Below, in pieces: positions 39,044 through 50,300 of a DNA stretch of 64,000 nt. The DNA is from Wuchereria bancrofti (Eukaryota; Nematoda; Chromadorea; Rhabditida; Onchocercidae), in the NCBI GenBank assembly GCA_005281725.1, contig SSBO01000012.1:5955177-6019176 (forward strand), in the 5' to 3' direction. The notes under the pieces were generated by a model that made no database searches, was not told the DNA's origin, and worked only from the letters and a program-made list of their open reading frames with translations. Made by a program: the position numbers and the translations under genes. How positions within the stretch are numbered: the first letter of the stretch is position 1; every line of letters begins with the position of its first letter.

Positions 39044-39488
39044 TTGATTTAGAACAAAGGAGTAATTTTTAACATATTAAACAATGTACATACTCTTTGT
39101 TAACAGATAAAAATGTCGGAACAAGCAGATAAGCTCAAGTATAATGGGAAGATGAGTGTTGAAACAATGATTGCTAACATGATGTATAATCCGACATTTT
39201 TATCTGTTAACAAAGAGTATGTACATTGTTTAATGTTAAAAATTACTTTGTTCTAAATCAAATTTGCTTGCAATGTCGAAATATTGTAAGGTCTTTTAAG
39301 CTGATAGTCATCCTTTGGGAAACTACAATATTAAAACCCATCTCTTACTATATAAAAAGCAAAGATCATTTGATAGCTCCTTACTTAATAATCATGCTCT
39401 TGTTGCAAGTCAATGCCCACTACATAAGGATTTAAATCCTTTGTCTCAATCAGTTCTAACAGTTTTTTCCTTACCAGTAAGCTACGAT
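39044..39488. repeat. Palindrome centre: 70-bp loop and extra LTR-like copy
   Basis: Positions up to 39120 pair with positions from 39191 (ccgacatttttatctgttaa), leaving a unique 70-bp loop at 39121-39190. From 39191 to 39488 the sequence runs back along the left arm with several mismatches. It stops at the N at 39489, after which the matching part (from tttgcttgcaatgtcg) begins again. There are therefore three related copies around the centre: left arm, 39191-39488, and 39490 onward. Confidence 0.8.
39206..39488 (+). repeat. LTR-like repeat (family B), truncated by the N
   Basis: Begins TGTTAACAAAGAGTATG and carries a TATA-like ctacataagg at 39420-39429. The right-arm copy has ctatataagg at 39648-39657 and AATAAA at 39864-39869. 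A minus-strand copy lies in the left arm (about 38660-39105). The layout, a promoter box followed about 210 bp later by a polyadenylation signal, is that of a small retroelement LTR. A diverged start, tgtcaacaaagaatatg, occurs near 41881 and inverted near 36640. Confidence 0.45.
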
Positions 39489-39489
39489 N
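39489..39489. other. Ambiguous base N marking a second junction
   Basis: A single N separates two overlapping but non-identical copies of the same LTR-like sequence, as expected when two contigs that could not be merged were placed side by side. Confidence 0.8.
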
Positions 39490-42400
39490 ATTTGCTTGCA
39501 ATGTCGAAATATTGTAAGGTCTTTTAAGCTGATAGTCATCCTTTGGGAAACTACAATATTAAAACCCATCTCTTACTGCATAAAGAGCAAAGATCATTTG
39601 ATAGCTCCTTACTTAATAATCATGCTCTTGTTGCAAGTCAATGCCCACTATATAAGGATTTAAATCCTTTGTCTCAATCAGTTCTAACAGTTTTTTCTTT
39701 ACCAGTAAGCTACGATTCGGCTGCTCTCCCTCTCCCACAATTCAATTCATTTCACCATCAATATATTCGTTCATCCATTTTTTTCATCTCATTTGTAGAT
39801 ATTGTACGAAATTATCAGTATTGTTGATATAGATTAATATCTATATATTGTGGGTGTTAGCCAAATAAAATCGTTAAAACAAATCTTTCTCATTCAACGC
39901 ATTCATCTACACCAACTACAATAACAAATAAGGAAGGACTTTGAGCATTCGGAAGTTATATTCAGACTGAACCCCAACTTTCACAACATATGCCGTTAAT
40001 ATCGAAAAATATTTTCTGAAGCCTCACTACCTTAACATTATACTTAAAATTCTTTAAATTTCATTTTTTTATTCAAACACAAGAATATCGGTTGCTTGAA
40101 AAGTTACCGAAAGGTCGATAAGGCATGAGAGTGCATGAACGATTAAAGTACTGACCTTTGACAACGTAATCTCAATTAATATAATTATCAAAAGAAAATA
40201 TGTATATATATACATATATAATATATATACATATAGTAAAGATAAAGTTTTGTAAAACAAATTATTCGACTTTTGCAATAACTGCTTGGCTAGCAAAAAA
40301 GGCCGTATAACCAGCACCTCTGAAATTCGATTATGAACTTTATTATTTCACAGACAATTTCGAATCTGAAAGACATCTTCAAAAATTCCAGTTAGGAAGT
40401 CTAACATATATTTTTAATCCTACTCGGTTTGGATCACATCACGATCAATGTTTATTAATCAGATGACAGTAGTTTGGTTGAATTAAATAACCGCACAGTA
40501 CATAAATAACATCAGCAGTGTCAATTGCTTGTTAATGAACTGTATACTGCAGGATTTTCAATTTGCTTGAAACTTTACAAGGCTTTTTCAAGCTATGAAT
40601 TTAGTTTAAGTTTATAAATTTGATTTAAATATTTCAATAGTTTTTTAAAAAACCTTACCTGTACATTCCGTTTTGATGTGAAAATTAAATTGTCTAAACC
40701 AGCTGCAGAACGGTTTTAGTAGCATATTTTAAAACAAAGGAAGCGAAACTGCGAAAGATATTCGCAACAAAGCAACCGAAACAACAAAGAAGGATAACGG
40801 TGATAGAAACCTACAAGCCGACCTTCGATCACTTTTGGTTTAAGATGAAAATTAAGATTAAGGTCCTTACTTTTTATTGCGTGGTACTTTCTAGGGGACA
40901 TCATAGTGCTATTTATTTTCAGTATTGGAAAATATTGCCGCATGTTGTGGGTAAGAATTTTATTTCCTTTTGTTCAAAAAGTATTGCGCGTATCAGTGCA
41001 GAAGGTCTAAGACTAATAAAGCAGAAATGCTATGTCAAATCAAGCATACCTGTCGGACTGTATAAACGACAAATACAAATACGTCGCTAAAAAACTTGCT
41101 CAATGTTCAGGAAAAGCCGAAACCATAGAAACTGAACTTAAAACTCTCTAAGGCAACAGAAAAGAAGTGAAAGAGTTTGCTTTCGTGGTCAGGAAAAGTT
41201 ACGGGACACTTTAAGGAGAACATAGTTGTAAGAAGCATTTAAAAAATTGTTTCCAGTTTAGTTTCATTTCAGTTCTAGATTTTTGATCTTGATCTACTTT
41301 GTGAACGCCTATGTGGTGTGGCGTGAAAACGAGCTAATCAAAAGTTGAGAAAACAAAATCAGGACTTAATCCAGATCACTTTATGCTGCTCAGTGGAATC
41401 GAAACTGTGTTACTTCACAAAAAGATTCGCTCCTGGATCAAGAAGTCTTACGCGCCACGTATGCAGTTACTTCCTGCCAGAAAATGTAAGCTTATCACAA
41501 TTGTGAGATAGGCAGCTCAAGAAAACCGTACCGCACCAACTTAACGCTTGTCACTTAAGTCATCACTTAAATGACACGGGCTATAAGTTGAAAGTGCACC
41601 AAAAAAAAATAAAAAATAACAAGCCATAAAGAAATAACTTAGAATGGATGATGTTTGATATATAACTCTGCAAGGTTGTATTTCAGAATCGATGCGAAGC
41701 GATGTGAAGAAAGTCCGAATGTTACTATTAATAAAAGTGTCAGAAAAACCGAATATAACATGTCGAAATGAATTTGTATTGAATCCATACGACTAAAGAT
41801 TGTCGTCTATTTTAGATAAATGTTTCAATCAAGAAATCCGTTATGCAATACTCATCTGAATTGTCTGTAGTTCCACAGTTTGTCAACAAAGAATATGTGC
41901 ATTACTTATTATCAAGCCTGAAAGCCAAACTCAGATTTGACTGTTAACAAGTTACCAGTTCTTTACTTCAACTACTACCATGAGCAACTGATTAGGGACA
42001 GCTGTTTACTCACAGTAATCATACGGTTGGTTGTAAACACTCCTATTCTATGAACAGATTAAAGGAGGTAATAGGTTGGCTGGCGAGCACCGCTCCGAAC
42101 ATAATGCGCTTTCTGCGCCCCTCCAGATCTACTTCCTTAAATTTTTTAATATTGTTTAATAGTCTCGTTCAGTAATAATCTTTATCTCAATAAAATAAAG
42201 ACTGGTCAACATTGCCTTCTCTATAAAGCAGTCCCTTTAGGCTCTAGGAATCAGATTCTATTTCACGACAACAAGTAATTCTAACTAGCAACCTTGTCTG
42301 CTACGAACTTTGCTCTCGATTTTTTGAATTTAAATTAAAATGTTATATTCATTTTAAATTTCACACTACTTTTTTTCGTTATAGTGAAGAAACTTAAGTA

Positions 42401-43958
42401 AGAAGTTCATCCATCAAAGATTGTTGATTGAATTCTCAAAAATTCCGCTGACTCAACTCAGTTAACTTATCACGGTACGTGATTGATAATGGTCAAGAAA
42501 CGAAGACATAAGATAAAACAAATAAGATCTTCGTTTCTTTTTATCTCAAAATTCATCAATTCAAATGATCTATAACTGATTTTTTTGTCTTGTGGTATTT
42601 ATAGCTTATATTAGTCTGAATTAAGAAACTGTTTTACGTTTCCCACAGTTCCCGCCAGTGTGAATCGCTCCTGAATAGTGACATAAATGTGAGTCTCTGG
42701 AACGCGTTATAAAAGTGACACTGTGACCGGTCTTCATTGTCCATTCCTGCCCACATCGTTGAATTGTAAACGCTGCCGAATTTCCACTGAGTTTGTATTG
42801 AGTGTGTTGAATGTATTGGATGTTCACCATTCACTCACTGTAGCACCATCTGGTAGATATATTTTTCTTCCGACTTCAATTTACCGTCTGAAGATTGAAA
42901 ATGATGACCATTTCCATCCAGTCCAAATTGTTAAGAGTTAGCGTGCTGTATTCTTTCGGGCTTAATTTAAACTATCCATATCTTAATCATTCAATGCACC
43001 AGCAATCAAAACTAAAGGCTTAACCTTTTCCTTTCGGGAATCAATTCTATTTGAATTCGAGCTATCTGCAGTGATTTGCTGCTCAAATAGTTATGTATTT
43101 CGGGTGTAAATCAGTTTCGATTTATATCTGATTTACCCTTTTCTTTTTTCGCGGAAATTTGGAAAAAGCACAAGTGACAAATTACCTTGAGAGATAAGCA
43201 CCACAATATCGAAACTTATTGGATAAGTCCACTACTCCCCAATTTAGTTTAAATTTTATGCTGATATATTCTCCCACTCAGAAACCGATAGCATTTACGA
43301 ATAGCTCAACGATCGTACAAATCGGTCTTTAATTTGTGCATTTAGCACATGAATAACTTTGCTGTTGACACCGTTTCACCTCGACCATTCATTCTTTGGT
43401 TGTTACAATCACAGCGACTAGTGGTAATTTTTATCAGACAGCCCTTCTGCTATTTTATTTTCACAACAATTTGATACCCACCTTCCAGGCACACCTATTC
43501 ATTTTTATTATTGTTTCACTTTTCATTGCTCCACTGTTGTAACAAACTGAAATTTGGTATTTCTGCCATATTTCAATTTGTAAATTTTACAATTTAATGT
43601 GGTTATTTTCCAAAGTCTGAATTTCTAAAATACTGATCAATTTATACTATCACCAGTAAATGAGTATCGAATATTTGGCATGGTACTGGTGATACGAGAG
43701 GAAGAAAAAAAGATGGTAGAAAAGTTGGGACAGATCATGAGATAATGGAACGGCAGCAGCATATAAAGTAGGAGAAAAGAAGGAATTCCTACTAAATTTG
43801 ATAAAATTTCCTTTTTAGCAGACACAAATCCATTATTACAGCATAATTGATTTCAACTTCACTAATTCTACAAATCTACTATTAGCAACTTCTAAATCTT
43901 TTGGCTTCCTCAACAAAATGATGTTAAAGACCTCTCCTGTAATCGGTAAATAATTGCT
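39490..43958. repeat. Right arm of the large inverted repeat
   Basis: Reverse complement of 34574-39043. It begins with LTR family B (to about 39900) and ends at agcaatt/aattgct; after 43958 the two flanks differ. It includes an AT-rich microsatellite-like run near 40200-40235. It also holds blocks of weak coding character on the plus strand around 41032-41511, listed separately. No intact gene was seen. Confidence 0.92.
41032..41511 (+). pseudogene. Possible degenerate coding relic in the right arm
   Basis: Two short open runs lie close together: 39 codons from ATG 41032 (contains YKYVAKKLAQCSGKAETIE) to TAA 41149, and 57 codons from 41338 to TAG 41511 (contains LLSGIETVLLHKKIRSWIKK). Their composition is more protein-like than the surroundings. 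Stops and a frame change separate them, and the same relic is mirrored in the left arm. The origin is unknown; a decayed retroelement frame is one option and chance is another. Confidence 0.2.
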
Positions 43959-45523
43959 ATTCCTGAGTCAAAGTTCTCACCCTACGAAATCCACTTAAAT
44001 TCAAGATGATGGGACATTTCAGTGGGTCTTTCAAACATGATGCCTTCTCTGCTCACATCAGAAACACTTCTTGACATCTCCACATAGCGTCTCCTCTATC
44101 TCAATCACACAATTAGCTGTCTCTCACTACTCATTTTAAGTGGATCCGCTGTCCTTCAATCACTGATTTTCTCTCACCTATGCAACTGTTTTCTTTCTCG
44201 TCTTGTACCCTTTGTTGTCGACAATTATCGTTTAATTTCACTTTTCATTTATGAATTTCCTACTTATAGATTAACGTTTTAAGCGTTTTCTATGGAAATC
44301 AATAAAACGAAAATCAATGAAAATGCCTTAAATAAATTAGGGCCTTTTTTTAAATGAATCACAAGATCATCGTTTTTTTCTAACAATGATTACTTTTCCT
44401 TTCCTATCTGTACCGAGTGGATTGCTCTGATTATAGAGGAAAGCAAAAATTTGGTTCATTATTAAGCTTACTTGAATTCAGCTGATGTGTCATCTGCTTT
44501 AAGCATTAGTCGTAAATATTGACCTGCTAACATACTGACCATTTTCTTTCTACGTTCTGTCGAAATTGATTGAGAGATCTCATATCTGCTAGTCAGAATA
44601 TATTTAAAATGAAGTCACAATTACAGCTATTTCAGTTCGATATTTGATATTTGATGTACTCAAAAGTTCAAAACAATATAACTTGGAAACTGAGCATAAG
44701 TTAACAAATAGCGCATGCTAGATTTTATAACAAAGTGGTTAAATGTCGCATAAAGAAATACTTTTAGAAATTTGGTTGATATTCTTCCATATTCAGTTTA
44801 GTTTTAACGACTATTTAAGATTTTTGCATTGGCACTCCATATTACTTGGAAGGATTTCTTCCGTCTGAAAAGTTGACTCTAACAATTGTTTACGGAGTAT
44901 TTTCAGACCATCAAATGCAATCCAGCATTTTTTCTCATGCTTTAAAATGAAATAATTCCAATTAAGCCGAGTAATTTGAAAATAATGGGTTTGGTAGACA
45001 ATTCAATCAACGACCAGCTATTTCCCAATGTACCTATGTTATGCGTATGCAAAAAATTAAATGAAACATGAATTAACTGGATCATATTTTGAGTTCGAAA
45101 CAGCTAAAGAACTTTTGTTATAGCAAAATAATGAAATATCTCAAGCGAGAGCTCAGAAATTGCGTAAATGAGCAGCATAACTCCTGCATAAGACACAGCA
45201 GCATCGTAGCGATATTTTACATATGTTACGTTGATTAATCTTCTCTGTTTATTTTATACCTTATGCTGAAAAGCAACATTACGTGCTTGTTCTAAGTTTC
45301 AGTTATGCAAATAAAATTTCTTATATCGTTTATACAAGATAAACTTAGAACTATTCTTTATTTTTTATAGAATTTTCCGCTAACATGGATGCATTTGACG
45401 CACGCTTAATAGTGAACTGAGTGAGCTTTATTCAAGAATCGATACGGTTATTGCTTAGGTACACAGACAAATCGAGTACTACTCAACACAGACATTTAGA
45501 TACGCCGAGTTGTAGCCACATTT

Positions 45524-45557
<34 letters not shown>

Positions 45558-46111
45558 TTATTTATCTATCTATCTATCTAACAGAAAAGTTTGAAATTTT
45601 CGAAAATTGCTGTTCTATGTTTTATCTTTTCTAGACTTTCGTTTACTATTGCTCGAGTTTTGAAAATTTATACGACTGCATGTTTTAAAATGAAGAATTT
45701 CTAAATAACTTGCAATGACATCCCACGCAGTTATTTTTTCCCGAAATTCAATTAAACAATATGTGCACGATAAGACAAACAAATGACATTCTTGATGATA
45801 ATGAAGAGGTTATTAGAATAATTCTGATCGGTTTAAAGTGAATGAAGTATGAGTATACTGACTTGACTGAAGAGCAAGTCGCAAGAGGTAACATGGTCCC
45901 TTGAATTATTAAGGCCTGATTACTTGACACGTGGAAAAAGATGTGCAAATGAACACATTTTCGTAGTAGTAATTGTAAACAAAAGGAATCACTTAGGTAG
46001 ATGTGCATAATAAGTACAATTTGTTTTCATAGAAGCGTTGTGCAAGGGAGAGAAAAATGTGATTTGCTTGGTTTGGTTGAGTTATTCAGTGCATGTTATC
46101 AAAGCAGGTAT
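43959..46111. other. Single-copy spacer between palindrome and LTR
   Basis: About 2.15 kb not repeated elsewhere in the window and without a supported gene. It contains a (CT)n run at about 45529-45557 followed by (TATC)n at about 45563-45580. Confidence 0.6.
45529..45580. repeat. Compound (CT)n-(TATC)n microsatellite
   Basis: About thirteen CT units followed, after a short break, by four to five ATCT units. Confidence 0.85.
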
Positions 46112-46727
46112 TGTAGTGGAAGATTTGAAAACTTAATTATTTTGGGAGAGGTTGCTGATCTTCGAGAGATTCGTTGGATGTAGATGTAAGTATGTGAAGT
46201 AACAGAGGAAAATAATTCCTTTATTAGCAGAATCAATAGTACAATAACTTGATAGAGAAGAACTGAAGGTGAACTCTACTAGTTCTTGGTAAAAATACAC
46301 AATACCCCCTTGAACAAGGCTGACCTCCTTATATAGCAAGCATTATGCATAAAGTATATGATTTACAATATGAGGTTGACCTGCAGAAAGAGTAATCGGT
46401 CTAACAAAGAGCTATTGACCTGGTTTACAAGCAAATCTATTTACTAGTTGACAAACCGCAAAGGACATCAGTTAAGCAGAAGTTGTTAACCTCGTAGATT
46501 CAAGGATAATTTACAATTAGTGGCACAGCAATGAGGTCAACTAAATGAGGAGCTCATATCGTGTAAACAATATATATATAAGATTTACAGACCAAACATA
46601 GAATTGGAAACAAAGAGTTCGAGGTATAAACGTTATATTGCAAAAAGTTTATAGAATATATTTCTTACGCATATTCTCAATTCTCATACAATATTTTAGA
46701 GTTTCGCGATATTAAAATCCGCGACGG
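46112..46727 (-). repeat. LTR family A, full-length minus copy
   Basis: On the minus strand this begins at GTCGCGG (about 46725), includes ctatataagg and AATAAA, and ends CTACA at 46112. It is the most complete member seen and aligns end to end with 1819-2396. Neither side carries a retroelement coding region, so it is probably a solo LTR. Confidence 0.6.
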
Positions 46728-47377
46728 CTGTTCAGATATTTAAAGATCGCGATATCTGAATTATATTAAAGTCTCCATTCCCTACTTCTACAGCTCAGTT
46801 TCGATATGTTAAATGTAGTTTCCTTCTTAATTTTGCAGAAATTATAATAGGAAAATCTTCTTACAATCAAAAATTTCAATTCATTGCTTGAGTGCGATTT
46901 TTTCCGAACATGTAAAGATAAATTTAAATCCTGTAAAGTATTTATTTATATGAGCAGACTTATGCGTTGTAAAAATAATTGAAGTTTGCACTTGACTGAA
47001 ACTTTGACCAAATTTGGGCGATGATTATGTGTTCCAGCAAAAGTTATACTGTGAACAGTGTGGAGGAAGAGAGATGACTGCTTTATCAGTGACATATTTG
47101 TTATTTATTCTGAGATTGTGTAATTTCCCTCGGTTACTGCCATTACAATGATTGTTAGAGAGCCTCATATGTGTTCCCAATTGCTACCTGGAAATTGTGG
47201 TGATTGATGTCACTACGTAGGTGAGTTTATAAAAGTGTCACATACGCCGATAAGCATTACGGTTGGCAGCAAAAATAAACATTCTATTCCTGTTTATTTG
47301 GTTGGTTAGGACTCTGATAATATATAAGTAAATACAAAGACAGCGCGGAGGGAGAGGGTTGCATAAGGAAAAGCAAT
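46258..47377. repeat. 1,120-bp direct repeat, right copy (D2)
   Basis: Same sequence and orientation as 33460-34579. The left limit falls inside the LTR and is set only by the N in the other copy. The right limit, after agcaat, is a true divergence point: here cacactg follows, whereas in D1 tatttac follows. Confidence 0.9.
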
Positions 47378-50300
47378 CACACTGATTCATTTCAACCTTT
47401 CTTGGCTTTATTCTGTTGCTAATGATTCGGAATACGTTTCCGATTGATGGCACAACCAAATGAACAGATTTCAAATTTATTTATTCAAAGTAGACACTTT
47501 TTCATATAATTCATATACATTTCTTCCGCAGCCTAAATCCAACATAAAAATAGAGATAAGTTACTGCTGAAAATATCAACATGACTTGCTTGAAGAAATT
47601 TGTAAACCAAGACAGCACGCTGTTAGCGATGAATATAGTAGTAATTAAAAACCAAAAGGACAAATAAACACATTTTCATAGTAACTGTAAATAAAAAAAA
47701 ATGACTAGCCAGACCTAACTTAACTAACTTGTGCTGATAATTGTACACTTTTATTAAAAATATTGTGATAAGGACAATATTTCTAGACCTATTTTAAAAT
47801 GACTTTTAAAATCATTTTATTTCTTGTTAATTCTTTTAGTTTTCATCATTTTTAGAAATATGAGATATTTCAGGAGGAAAGGAAATGAATTCGTCACTCT
47901 CGTTTGAATTGATTGTTTCAGAAGTTGCAGACCTTCTTCGGTTCGGGAGATGAGATTTTTCACCTGAGCAAACTTTTGTAACACATTTGTTCTAGAATTT
48001 CATTCCGGTGGCGACAGAGACCCGGAAGACAAACAATCGGGTTTGATTTGTCTTTAGCAAATGACAAATGTAAGGGAAGAGTAGTCGGAGTTCTAGGATT
48101 TCTGGCAATAGAGTGCGCAACACGATGCTTTTGATGGAAAGTTTCCGACTAAAAAGTTTCTAAAGGAGAAAGAAAGTCTATCGCTACGTCCACAATTCAG
48201 CTAAACCCACTGAATTATTCATTCTCCTATTACAGCTGAAGTGAGATAATAAGGGAGGTTGCTTTTAATGAGCGCAAAAGACCAACTGCTTCCTACCAAT
48301 TATCGAGTTCTACTCCTGTGTTATCAACATGAATTCTCCATTTGATTCATGCACTTTCATAAATTCGATGTTACTTAGAGATTTTCGTAAGTTTATTGCT
48401 TACAATATTATTGATATCTTATCAGGTGTAAATAACACTGGCCATAAAGAGCAATCTAAATCAACTCATTAATCACTGCTTATAGTTTATTCCTAGAGAT
48501 CGCCAGAAATTATTCAGTTTTTGTTTCATATATATTCATGCACTTTCATAAATTCGATAAAAGCTCTTCCCAACTTCCCATCGATCAGGTGAGCTTAGTC
48601 ACACTTAACCCTCCGCAGTGAAGCATATGTGCAAAAAGTAAGGAAGACAAAACATTTATTTACTCCCCCTCTTCATAAAAGCTCTTCCCAAACCTAATTC
48701 CCGAGTAGCGCATCAATCTTGAACTAATGGGTGGACAGTCAGATCCCACCACTCCGAATGCCACCAACTGATTACTCTTCCAGATGATTGACTACATACC
48801 CGTCTGTCCACTCATCAACCGACTCACTCATTCACTGTCTGTATGTGTATGACCAGCACCCTTATATTATTGATTCATTAGTAGGTCTGCGTAGGTTTGT
48901 GCATGATTGTGTATGTCTCTGTGTGTATGTGCAGATTGCATTACATGCATATCGTACAGGTATGACTGTTGTCTGTCTAGTATGTGAAGGGTGGAAGACA
49001 GACCCTTTATCGTTATCGTTCTCTCGCCTATCCACTCATTGATCGGTAGGGTGGAGTAATCGTAGCGTTGTGTCACGCAAGGGCGTCATCGATCGAACCC
49101 TCCTTGAACTGATTCCATCAAGTTGCAGTTCTTCCTCAACATATTAGTATCCGTTTTTCCCTGTCTTCATTCCTTTAACATTCAGACCTGTTGACATGCA
49201 ACCGGAAAGCATGCTTTGAATATCGCTTCCGAACTCTTTTGCTTATTTGTCTGGAGGATATGTTCTGACGCTATGTAAACAAAATGTGACATAAGTTGCC
49301 ATTCTCATGTTTCGCAAATTCTTTTACTATGAAGTGATGAAATTTGGTTTCTTTAGAAATGCGTACATCCTCTGATAGACAGTCATTTTGTTGAAACTTT
49401 CTTTCCGGAACGCCTAATCAATTTACTGATATCTGGACTTGCATTTCTTTCTAGTCATTGATAACGTAGAGAACACGTTATGATTGTTATGAAGATTTTT
49501 ATAGTGGCAAGATTTACGCTTGTTGTCAAATTCATGATATTTGAGGTGTCTGACTGCATGACTGATGGAACTGGAATACGTGAAAAACTTCAGCTTTAGA
49601 TTTTATCGCTTGTGCCGAATGTTTCATCATTAATCTCTTCCGACAGTTTAATTGTGATTTCAAAAAATTAGCCAATCGTTGGGTAGTGTCCCGCTTTTGC
49701 TGTTCTATTTGCGAACTAAGTGCAACTGTGTGCTTTTGCCTGAGTGGACCTGTATATAATAAGGACAGAGTCAGTGGCACCCTCGAAATGTGTTGTCGTA
49801 TTGCGACACATGCAGGCTAAATCACATAGGCCAGCTAAGTGCAGCTTAGTACTAAACTCTAAATACATACTTCTCGAGATAAATTTTCCGTTCACTCCGA
49901 TCTGCCCAGTGTGCTTTGTTTTTTATCTTTTTTGTGGAATTATGCGGAAGATGATGAGGTGTGGTCATGATGAAGGTGAAAGCCTATAGTCGGTAGTAAT
50001 TCATCACTGTAAAATGAACCTAGGAGGACGATCGAAAAGTGCCTTCGTATTTTGGCAAAATAGAATTCATTGCTGCGACAGAGTAGTGAAGTGATGTTAA
50101 AAGCACTGATAACTAGCATAGCACTCACTATAAGCCACACCGTAAGACAATTATGTTTTTAAATTGTGTGCGTGCATAAATGCATATATGTTTATATGTA
50201 AGTCACTTATCGTCATAGCGTTGTGCTGCGATTAATAAGCACAAATGGCAAGTGCGAACCTCATTCACCACCATTTTCTCTATTGATATGTTTGTGGAAT

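Noticed and set aside
34707..43825. Paired short open frames in the two palindrome arms
   Set aside because: Their conservation between arms simply reflects the duplication; none has a domain, good splice context or a length beyond chance.
48788..49042. 84-codon frame in a gt-rich stretch
   Set aside because: Driven by simple gtgtatgt-like sequence; a competing frame exists on the opposite strand and neither resembles a protein.
49040..49110. Possible tRNA around the ggttcgat box (minus strand)
   Set aside because: The box departs from the GGTTCGANTCC consensus and no A box or cloverleaf could be drawn.
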